This document shows, piece by piece, positions 56,971-64,000 of a DNA stretch of 64,000 nt (the stretch's first letter is position 1; each line of letters opens with the position of its first letter). The translations under genes were made by a program, and so were the position numbers. A model generated the notes under the pieces. That model was not told where the DNA came from. It was given only the letters and a program-made list of their open reading frames with translations, and searched no databases. Origin of the DNA: Methylobacterium sp. (GTDB taxonomy: Bacteria > Pseudomonadota > Alphaproteobacteria > Rhizobiales > Beijerinckiaceae); assembly GCF_019745455.1 (NCBI RefSeq), contig NZ_JAIETD010000050.1, positions 1 through 64,000 on the forward strand, read 5' to 3'.

Positions 56971-59900
56971 CTACTTCGCCACCACCTCCACGGTCCCGAA
57001 CCCGGTGCGGCCGAAGCGGTCGGGACGGTACATGTCCTCGATCGTCGCAGCGGGATGCACGTAGGTGCCCGGCGAGATCACCCGCACGGTGTAGGCCGCG
57101 CCGAAGAAGGCGGATTGCTCCGGGGTGCGGTCGAAGGCGGCGACGAAGCGGTCGTCGCGGAACTCGGTATGGCTCGGCGCCACCTCGCTTTTGGCGAAGG
57201 CGAGGCCCGTGAGGGCATCGGCGTCGAGGAGCTTGGGATTGTCGATCTCCAGCCCCGCCGGCAGGCGGTCCACCAGGAGGAGCCGCCCTGCGCTGGCCTT
57301 GGCCTCGGTCACCTTCAGCACCACCACGAGGCGATCGTTCTGGCGCAGGCCCTGGGCGAGGTCGACCGCGGTGCCGTCGAGCCGGTGATAGGTCCGGGAG
57401 ATGGCGTAGCCGCGCGACTCCGCGGGCTCCGGGCTGATCGGGTTGCCGGTGACGCTGATCGCGGTCTGGACGGTGCTGCGCCCGTCATTGGTGATCGTCA
57501 CCGGCTTCGTATCGAGGGCGGGCGCCCTGTAGAGCCGGGTCAGAGCACCGGATTGGGCAACGTCGTCGACCCGGAAGCTCAGGGCCTCCGCATCCTTGGC
57601 GAGTCCCTGCGCGGCGAGCACCATCCAGGCGTTCTCCTGCGTGCTGGTCGGCCGGCCGGAGGCCCGCTCCTGGGTGATGACGGCGCCCACGGGCTGCAAT
57701 GTCTGGGCGGTCAGCCCGGCCTCTGCCGCGAGGGTGAGCAGGCCGGCCCCGTCGCGCAGGCGCGAGCCGTAATCCGCCCGATAGACCCCGGTCTCGCCCG
57801 TCGCTTTCAGGGCAGAGACCGCCGAATCGAACGCTTTGACCGCCCGCCCGCGATCGCCCAGCAGCGCCAGCGCCGCTGCGATCTGGCCTCGCCCCAACGG
57901 CGTCGAGAAGTCGGAAAGCTTGGTGTCGGCGAGGTAGCGCAGATCCCCCATCACCGGCCGGCCGTTTCGGGCCAGAACATAGGCGGCGTAGGCGATGTCC
58001 ATGCCGCCGTCCTTGACCTCGGTGGTGTTGGCAACGGCGTTGCGCAGGCGGTCGAGGGCGCTGGTGAAGGCGACCTGCGGCACCGAGAAGCCTCGCTCTC
58101 GGGCCCGCGTCAGGAAGTCGGTGACATAGGCGTTGAGCCAGGTGTCGCTCGACCAGTCGGTGCCCCACAGGCCGAAATCGCCCGCCGAGTTCTGGCGCGC
58201 CAGCACCCGGTCGATCGCCTCGCGCACCCGCTCGTCGGCCTTGTCGTCGAGACCGAGCCTGTCCATCGCCGCGAGGCGATTGACGTAGAGGAGCGGCATC
58301 GCCCGGCTCACCGTCTGTTCCGAGCAGCCATAGGGATAGTGGTCGAGCGCCTGGAGCAGGGCCGGAACGTCGAGGGCGGCCAGCGACGAGGCGGTGACCG
58401 AGATCGCGCCGGTGCCGGGCAGGATATCGGCGAGCAGCGCGCTCGAGACCTGCAGGCTGGCGCCGGGTTCGAGGGGCCGCACGGTGCGGCGCACCAGGGA
58501 TCCGGTGCCGGGCCCGATGGCGAGCGCGAAGCTCTGCCCGACACTGCCGGAAATGCCGGGGCCGGTCAGCGTCACGTCGAGGCGGGTGAGGCCCGGCCCG
58601 GCGGCGGTGATCGGGATCGTCAGCGAGCCCTTGGCGCCGGCCTCGAGCCGCACCGTGCTGTGCGCGGCCTGCGCCGAGACCAAGGCGGGGCCGGTGAGAT
58701 CGAGGTCGACCGTGTAGTCGCCGGCCGCGCCCTCGACATTGTCGATCGCCACGAAGAAGCGCGAGCGGTCGCCGACATTGAGGAAGCGCGGCAGGGTGCC
58801 GGTGAGGACGACGGGATCGCGGATGATCACGTCGGCCTGGGCGGCGCCGACCTTGGCCCTGCTCCAGGCGGTCACCATTACCCGGCCGGTGCCGTTGAAG
58901 GCGGGCAGCGGGAAGGTGACGCTGGCGCGCCCGTCCGGCCCGACGCTGACGGGGCCGGAATAGAGAGCGAGGGGGGCCTGGGTCGGCGGCGCGTCGGCGA
59001 GTTCGTTGCCGCTGCCGTCACCGCCCGAGCGGATCGCCCCGAGCGTGCCCTGCATCCCATCGATCAGGTATCCGTAGAGGTCGCGAATCTCCGGCCCCAG
59101 GGCCTTCTGGCCGAAGAAATAGGAGACGGGATTGGGCGATTCGTAGCGGGTCAGGTTGAGGATGCCGACATCGACGAGGGCCACGGTCACGCGCGCCTCC
59201 TCGCCCGGCTCCAGACCGGCGAGGCGGATCGGCAGGTTCAGGTTCTCGCGCGGCCGCGTCTTCTCGGGCGCCTCGACCGCGACCTCAAGCTGGCGCTTGG
59301 TCCGGTCGACCGAGAACCACGCGACCCCCAGCGCCCGGCCCGGCAGGCGCTTGGCTGCCTGGTCGAGGGGACGGTAGGCGGTGGCGACGAGATAGGCGCC
59401 GGCGCCCCACTCGGCCTTGACCGGGATGGTGGCCTCTGTGCCGCCTTCAGAGACTGGAATGTCGAGGAGTGCGTGGACCTTGTCGCTCACCACCGCGAGC
59501 GTCGCGGTGCCCTTGAACTTCGGCTGCAGCTTCACCCGCAGGCTCTCGCCGGCGGAATAGGCGGCCTTGTCGAGGCGCAGGTCGAGGAGGTCGGGCACGT
59601 CCGCGGTCTCGCCGCCGCTCCAGCCGACGGTGAAGCTCACGCTCGCGGCGGCACTGGGCTTGCCCGGCGCCTGAACGTCGAGGCGGTAGGTGCCGTAGCT
59701 CACGGTCTGGGCGATGCGGGCCGGGGCATCGGCTTTCAGGTCGATGCGGCCGTCGGCGATGCGCCGGGTCGCGGTCACCGGCTCGTAGGCCCAGCGGCCG
59801 CTCTCGCGGTACCACTGGTAGCTCTTCTCGACCTTCGAGAGCGTCCAGGTCGTGCCGGGTTGCGCAAGGCGCGTGCCGTCGGGCGAGGCCATCACCACGT

Positions 59901-62277
59901 CGAACCCGGCACTGCCGCCCTCGGCCAAATCGCCCGAGAAGGTCTTGCGGATCGCCAGCACCGGCCCTTCTGGCAGGATCGGCAGGGTGAGGCTCCGGCT
60001 GAGCGCCCGCCCGCCCGGCTCCCCGACCTGCAGGGTGATCTTGGCCTCCACCGGCCGCGGGGCGGCGAGGACCGGGATCGGCACGTCGAGGGTGGCGGCA
60101 CCCTTGGAATCGGTCGTGGCGCGGGCCTCGATCTCGGCAGAGGTCGCCTCGACGCTCTCGTCGTCGAGGCCGATCGAGAAGCCCTCCAGCCCCTTGATGC
60201 CGCTACCCGAGGCCGCCTGGACGAGCACCGTGCCCGAGACCTCGAGCCCGGCGCCCGGCGCGCCGTAGAGGTAGCGCGAGGCGACCGTAATCCGCGCCGA
60301 CTGGCCCCTGGTCAGGGTCGGAGCGGCGCTCGACAGGCTCACCTCCAGGCGCTCGGGGACGTAATCCTCGACGAGGAAGCTCGCCTCGCCGACCGGAGGC
60401 GCCTTGGGGTCGGTATAGGCCAGCACCCGCCAGGTGCCTTTGGCGGCGCCCGACAGCAGGGCGACCGGGAGGCTACGCCCGCCCACGCCCTGGTCCGCCA
60501 CCTGGACCCGGCGGTATTCGACGCCGTCGGGGCGCTTGACCACGAGGGTCAACGGGATGTTCGGCAGCGCGACCCCTTGCGCGTCGCGCAGGAGCGCGGT
60601 GAGGTTCACGGTCTCGCCGGAGCGATAGACCCCGCGCTCGGGAAACAGATAGGCCTCGACCGCGCCCGGCGCCGGGCGGCCCTTCACGCCGCGATCGGTG
60701 AGGTCGAAGGCGGATTGGTTGAGGTCGAGGAAGCCGTAATCGCCGCCCAGCTCGGCGACGACGAGGCCCGGCGCGATGCCGCCCTCGCCGCGGGCAAGCC
60801 CCGGATCGAAGGCGACATGGCCCTGCGAATCGGTCTTCGCCGTCGCCAGGATCTCGTTGTTGCGCGCCACCAGCCGGATCTCGGCGCCCTTGACCGCCGC
60901 CGCGCTCGCCAGCGAGCGGGCGAAGACGTGGACGCCGTCGCGGCCCTTGAACACGGTGAGGCCGAGGTCGGAGACGACGAACCATTGCGTCGCCTGCGCC
61001 TCGTATCCCCCCTCCTCGTCCTGGGCCGGGGCGACGCCGCTGGCCTGGGCCAGCATGATGTAGAGGCCGGGTTCGAGGGTGCCGACCGCCTGCAGCACCG
61101 GGAAGGCGGTGATCGCCTCCTGGTTCAGATCGGCCTTGGCGGTGTCGAGCACGCCCTTCCAGACGCTGCGGCCCTTCTGGTCGGCGATGGTCTTGGCCGT
61201 GGCGCCGTTGAGCTGGCCGAGGAACTCCTCCGAGCGCAGGGAGGGGAGCAGGCTGCGGTCGCCGATGCGCAGCACCTCGACATTCACCTTCGCGGCGTTG
61301 ACCGAGACGATCGGCACGCCCGCCTGGCCGGTGCGCGGCAGGACGTAGTTGCGGCCGGTGAAGCGGACCTGGGGCGAGCGGTCCCGAACGTAGACCTCGT
61401 AATCGGCGGCTTTCAGCAGGGTCTCGCCGACGGTCGAGGGCAGGCCCTGGCGCAGGACGAAGGCATAGCGCTCCCCGTGGCGCAGACCGTCGACGCAGAG
61501 CTGCTGGCCGCTCGCCGTCACGGCGGCGTTGGCGCTGCCCGAGACGGCCACGAAGGGCGCGAAATCGGTCTTGGAAGCCAGGCTCTCGGAGAACTGGAAG
61601 CAGACGCGCGGGGCGGCGGCATCCGAATCGACCTTGTAGTCGAGGATGCGGAAGCCGTGCTCGGCCCGCACCGATTCGTAGGCTTCGCGCACCGACGGCT
61701 CGTCGGCGAGCGCCAGGCTGGCGCGGTAGGCCTCCAGCGACGGGCGCCAATCGGAGGTGGCGGCATAGACCTCGGCGAGCTGAGCGAGCGACTGCGCTTC
61801 GAGGTCGGCGGAGGGCGCGCGCTGATAGGCGAGATAGGCGGACGACCTGGCATTGCCGCGCAGGACGCTGCGGGCGTTGTAGTCGCGGTTGTTCTCGTCC
61901 TGTGCCACCGCGATCGCGGCGCGGGAATAGGCGATCCAGGCGAGTGGGTCGCCCGGCGCGCCGGTGACGGCGGAGACCAGGAGCTTGAGGGCCTCGGCGG
62001 GCTTCTCAGCTTCGATCAGCGCCTCGCCTTCCTCCAGTGCCTGCGCGGCGGGCTTGGCCGCCCCCGGTGTCTTGGCAGACGCCTGGAGGCTGGCTTCCAG
62101 GCGCACGGCTTCGCTGGCGAGGGTTTCGCGAACGAAAGTCTTCTGCGGAATGGCCGGCTTGGCAGCGATCCTCGCTGCGGGCGTTGCGGGCGCCTGCGCC
62201 ATGGCCGGGCCGGAGAGGCCGATCATCAGAGCCGCGAGGAAGGCGGCACGCCGCCGGAGCCCAGCCGATCCCGCCAT
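56971..62277 (-). CDS. Alpha-2-macroglobulin family protein
   Basis: The 1768-residue periplasmic protein is a bacterial alpha-2-macroglobulin, a trap for proteases. It has a signal peptide (cleavage near AMA-QA, residue 27), a long series of MG-type beta-sandwich domains and bait region, and then the thioester domain with CSEQ, where Cys1318 and Gln1321 form the internal thioester. A C-terminal receptor-like domain ends in TVEVVAK. The signal peptide lacks a lipobox, unlike E. coli YfhM, so it may be soluble. The penicillin-binding-protein 1C gene usually paired with it is not adjacent. Gene start ATG 62277. Confidence 0.93.
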   Translation of the reverse strand: MAGSAGLRRRAAFLAALMIGLSGPAMAQAPATPAARIAAKPAIPQKTFVRETLASEAVRLEASLQASAKTPGAAKPAAQALEEGEALIEAEKPAEALKLLVSAVTGAPGDPLAWIAYSRAAIAVAQDENNRDYNARSVLRGNARSSAYLAYQRAPSADLEAQSLAQLAEVYAATSDWRPSLEAYRASLALADEPSVREAYESVRAEHGFRILDYKVDSDAAAPRVCFQFSESLASKTDFAPFVAVSGSANAAVTASGQQLCVDGLRHGERYAFVLRQGLPSTVGETLLKAADYEVYVRDRSPQVRFTGRNYVLPRTGQAGVPIVSVNAAKVNVEVLRIGDRSLLPSLRSEEFLGQLNGATAKTIADQKGRSVWKGVLDTAKADLNQEAITAFPVLQAVGTLEPGLYIMLAQASGVAPAQDEEGGYEAQATQWFVVSDLGLTVFKGRDGVHVFARSLASAAAVKGAEIRLVARNNEILATAKTDSQGHVAFDPGLARGEGGIAPGLVVAELGGDYGFLDLNQSAFDLTDRGVKGRPAPGAVEAYLFPERGVYRSGETVNLTALLRDAQGVALPNIPLTLVVKRPDGVEYRRVQVADQGVGGRSLPVALLSGAAKGTWRVLAYTDPKAPPVGEASFLVEDYVPERLEVSLSSAAPTLTRGQSARITVASRYLYGAPGAGLEVSGTVLVQAASGSGIKGLEGFSIGLDDESVEATSAEIEARATTDSKGAATLDVPIPVLAAPRPVEAKITLQVGEPGGRALSRSLTLPILPEGPVLAIRKTFSGDLAEGGSAGFDVVMASPDGTRLAQPGTTWTLSKVEKSYQWYRESGRWAYEPVTATRRIADGRIDLKADAPARIAQTVSYGTYRLDVQAPGKPSAAASVSFTVGWSGGETADVPDLLDLRLDKAAYSAGESLRVKLQPKFKGTATLAVVSDKVHALLDIPVSEGGTEATIPVKAEWGAGAYLVATAYRPLDQAAKRLPGRALGVAWFSVDRTKRQLEVAVEAPEKTRPRENLNLPIRLAGLEPGEEARVTVALVDVGILNLTRYESPNPVSYFFGQKALGPEIRDLYGYLIDGMQGTLGAIRSGGDGSGNELADAPPTQAPLALYSGPVSVGPDGRASVTFPLPAFNGTGRVMVTAWSRAKVGAAQADVIIRDPVVLTGTLPRFLNVGDRSRFFVAIDNVEGAAGDYTVDLDLTGPALVSAQAAHSTVRLEAGAKGSLTIPITAAGPGLTRLDVTLTGPGISGSVGQSFALAIGPGTGSLVRRTVRPLEPGASLQVSSALLADILPGTGAISVTASSLAALDVPALLQALDHYPYGCSEQTVSRAMPLLYVNRLAAMDRLGLDDKADERVREAIDRVLARQNSAGDFGLWGTDWSSDTWLNAYVTDFLTRARERGFSVPQVAFTSALDRLRNAVANTTEVKDGGMDIAYAAYVLARNGRPVMGDLRYLADTKLSDFSTPLGRGQIAAALALLGDRGRAVKAFDSAVSALKATGETGVYRADYGSRLRDGAGLLTLAAEAGLTAQTLQPVGAVITQERASGRPTSTQENAWMVLAAQGLAKDAEALSFRVDDVAQSGALTRLYRAPALDTKPVTITNDGRSTVQTAISVTGNPISPEPAESRGYAISRTYHRLDGTAVDLAQGLRQNDRLVVVLKVTEAKASAGRLLLVDRLPAGLEIDNPKLLDADALTGLAFAKSEVAPSHTEFRDDRFVAAFDRTPEQSAFFGAAYTVRVISPGTYVHPAATIEDMYRPDRFGRTGFGTVEVVAK

Positions 62278-62397
62278 CGTTCAACTCCGCCGTAGGGCGC
62301 CGATCCCCCTCCGGTGCCGGCGCGGACCCTAGCAGGTCGTGGGCCGGCCGCAACGGATCTTGCGCTCCTGAGGACTACCTGCCACCCGATGCCCTGG

Positions 62398-63024
62398 TCA
62401 GGGTATGTCGGCGGGAATCCACGCCTTTACGGTCGGCCGAGACAGCAGACGCTGACGGTAAGCGGCGAGCGCCGGAGTCGAGGGCCGAAGAATGGGCGTC
62501 AGAAGCCAGCGTTGGAGCGACAGCCCGAGCACGACATCGGCCAAGGTGAAGCACTCGCCGAGGACGTAGCTGCCGCCTTCCGCCATGTGGCTCTCCAGCA
62601 CGAGCATCAGCGCATTCCACCGCTCCGTGCTCCGGGCGATGGCAACATGGTCGTCCTTGTAAACCGGGTTTTGGCGTACCAGCCCCAAAAAAGCGGCTTG
62701 GCAGGCGCCGTTGAGGTCGGCGGCTTGCCAATCCATCCATTTCTCGACGTTCGCGCGAGCGAACGGCGTATCGGGCAGAAGATCCGTCCGCTCTGATTTT
62801 GCCGCCAGATACCTGCAGATCGTGTTGCTTTCCCACAGAGTTCCATCCTCGCAGATGAGAACGGGCACGAGACCATTTGGATTGAAGGCCTGGAACTCCG
62901 GGCTTCGCGTGTCCTTCGACAAGGCCCATTCGTTCTCGTGAACGAAGCTCACGCCCGTTTCTGCCGCGGTCCAGAGAACCTTGCGGACGTTGATGGAGGT
63001 CGAACGGCCAAGGACGCGCATCAT
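62398..63024 (-). CDS. Glutathione S-transferase family protein
   Basis: The 208-residue protein has an N-terminal thioredoxin-like domain: VLGRSTSINVRKVLW (the active-site Ser/Thr region, residues 4-18), NPNGLVPVL and the GSH-binding ESNTICRYLA. An all-helical C-terminal domain follows (FTLADVVLGLSLQRWLL). The substrate is unknown; detoxification or thiol chemistry is expected. It lies upstream of the alpha-2-macroglobulin gene on the same strand with 120 bp between, and divergent from the peptidoglycan-binding-like gene. The start could be the ATG at 63024 or the next codon. Confidence 0.9.
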   Translation of the reverse strand: MMRVLGRSTSINVRKVLWTAAETGVSFVHENEWALSKDTRSPEFQAFNPNGLVPVLICEDGTLWESNTICRYLAAKSERTDLLPDTPFARANVEKWMDWQAADLNGACQAAFLGLVRQNPVYKDDHVAIARSTERWNALMLVLESHMAEGGSYVLGECFTLADVVLGLSLQRWLLTPILRPSTPALAAYRQRLLSRPTVKAWIPADIP

Positions 63025-63232
63025 CAGTCTGCTCTAGCATGATGAGCCCTCCTCAAATCGCCATGACGAGGAAAGCTGCCGGATTTTCTCCCCCGGAACG
63101 GGTGAAATGGCGAGGGGGATGCCGAAGCCTTGCGAGTGTCGCCGCGGCACGGTGGTCGACGTTGATGAGTACGCTCTGGAAATCGAGCTCGCGCTCTGCC
63201 AAACCTCGGCTGCACCACCGGAGAACCGAGCC

Positions 63233-64000
63233 ATGGCGCGTCGCGATCGATTCGGGTGGTCCGCAACGGCGGCCGCCATCCTGATGGCGACGGGAACGCA
63301 GGCTCAGGCCCCGGTCCCCCAGAGGCCGCTCGCCCCCCCGAAGCCCGCCACAGCTCCCGATACGGTCTTCGACGCGGCGAAGGCTGCCTACGAGTCCCTG
63401 CCCGAGCCCGATCGCAAGGCGTTGCAGGACGCGCTCGTCTGGACCGGCGACTACAACAGCGTGATCACCGGCACCTATGGCAGGCGCACCCACGACGCGC
63501 TGATGGCCTATGCCGCCAGGGCCGGCGCGAAGGAGACGGGATTTCCCGCTCCCGCGACCCGTGCGGCCCTGCTCACGGCCGGGGAGGCTGCGCGCAAGGC
63601 GGCGAAGTTCACGGTGCAACGCGATCCCGCCAGCGGCGTCACCCTCGGCGTGCCCGAGCGCATGCTCCCCAAGCGATCGAGCATTCCGGGCGGCACCAGG
63701 TGGCAGAGCGCCGACGGCGGCATCACCCTCGACGCCAAGTCCTTCTCGCAGGGCGAGACCGACCTCGATGCGACCTTCGCCCGGCTGACCGCCCCGAGCC
63801 CCGATCGCAAGGTGACCTACAAGATCAAGCGGCCCGACTTCCTCGTGGTCACGGCCGAGACGGCGCAGGGCAAGTCCTACATCCGCTACGCCTCCGGCGC
63901 CGACGGGATTCGCGGCTTCACCATCGGCTACGGAAAGCAGGGAGCAGCGGACATCGACCGCTTCGTCATCGCCATCGCCAACAGCTTCGCCCCGTTCGAG
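63233..64000 (+). CDS. Partial secreted protein with peptidoglycan-binding-like N-terminus
   Basis: The open frame runs from the ATG at 63233 to the window end (256 codons) without a stop, so it is truncated. It begins with a basic, hydrophobic leader (ATAAAILMATGTQAQA). A helical segment follows, LQDALVWTGDYNSVITGTYG then RRTHDALMAYAARAG (64-98), resembling a peptidoglycan-binding repeat. A further region (125-256, FTVQRDPASGVTLGVPERML, KRPDFLVVTAETAQGKSY) is shared by alphaproteobacterial proteins that carry a trypsin-like domain later. That domain would lie beyond the window; this is an inference. It is divergent from the GST gene. Confidence 0.75.
   Translation, partial: MARRDRFGWSATAAAILMATGTQAQAPVPQRPLAPPKPATAPDTVFDAAKAAYESLPEPDRKALQDALVWTGDYNSVITGTYGRRTHDALMAYAARAGAKETGFPAPATRAALLTAGEAARKAAKFTVQRDPASGVTLGVPERMLPKRSSIPGGTRWQSADGGITLDAKSFSQGETDLDATFARLTAPSPDRKVTYKIKRPDFLVVTAETAQGKSYIRYASGADGIRGFTIGYGKQGAADIDRFVIAIANSFAPFE

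Noticed and set aside
63096..63125. GGAAC upstream of the last plus-strand gene
   Set aside because: No GTT at 16-17 bases downstream, so it fails the EcfG pattern.

Overview
The window reads as one contiguous, chromosomal, very GC-rich alphaproteobacterial segment. The gene set points to Hyphomicrobiales (Rhizobiales), most probably a Methylobacterium-like organism. Supporting genes are a MucR regulator, DUF6456 and TIGR02302-type proteins, an EipA/DUF1134 protein, a TIGR02300-aroA-cmk block, a twin-transmembrane protein beside a PagL-like protein and a cobalamin adenosyltransferase, and recurrent GGAAC-N16/17-(C)GTT sites of the EcfG general-stress type. The genus is an inference. There is no phage, transposase, integrase, CRISPR array or rRNA operon.

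Layout. 0-2.4 kb: ECF sigma factor with a short, probably truncated anti-sigma factor, then a patatin-like lipase. 2.7-9.6 kb: ispG, the kup potassium transporter, an ABC exporter and an MFS transporter. 9.6-12.3 kb: a small-gene cluster (two PRC-barrel proteins, a lipoprotein, an SWIB protein with a histone-H1-like tail), with 14-bp tandem repeats and several EcfG-like promoters. 12.3-18.9 kb: SDR plus DHA2-type MFS, a secreted alpha/beta hydrolase, a PAS/HRxxN kinase whose ATP-binding half looks degenerate, SufE, DUF6456 and MucR. 19.5-29.6 kb: oligopeptidase B, a large AsmA-family protein, UvrD-type helicase, PhoH and a tiny secreted Met/Arg-repeat protein. 29.7-32.1 kb: tRNA-Ser(GGA), then KpsT- and KpsE-like capsule-export genes without a KpsM permease.

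32.1-40.8 kb: envelope genes (Tat-type YHS-like protein, EipA, coiled-coil membrane protein, Cys-rich secreted protein, LptM-like lipoprotein), lysA, TIGR02302 protein, twin-TM protein, PagL-like protein and cob(I)alamin adenosyltransferase. 41-47.4 kb: etfBA and 3-hydroxyacyl-CoA dehydrogenase, quinone oxidoreductase, upp, DUF2852 and TetR. 47.7-53.5 kb: a compact cheA(REC)-cheW-cheY-cheB-cheR operon without a receptor gene. 53.5-64 kb: UbiC-like protein, tRNA-Ala(GGC), TIGR02300, aroA-cmk, a giant alpha-2-macroglobulin with its thioester motif, a GST, and the start of a peptidoglycan-binding-like protein cut by the window edge.

How the genes work together. Most are housekeeping, envelope or central-metabolism genes. 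The most coherent non-obvious signal is regulatory. At least five intergenic regions carry an EcfG-like promoter pointing at the adjacent gene: patatin, PRC-barrel, SWIB, PAS kinase, and a small membrane protein. This suggests scattered general-stress-response members, one of which is a candidate signalling component of that response. All promoter calls were made by eye.
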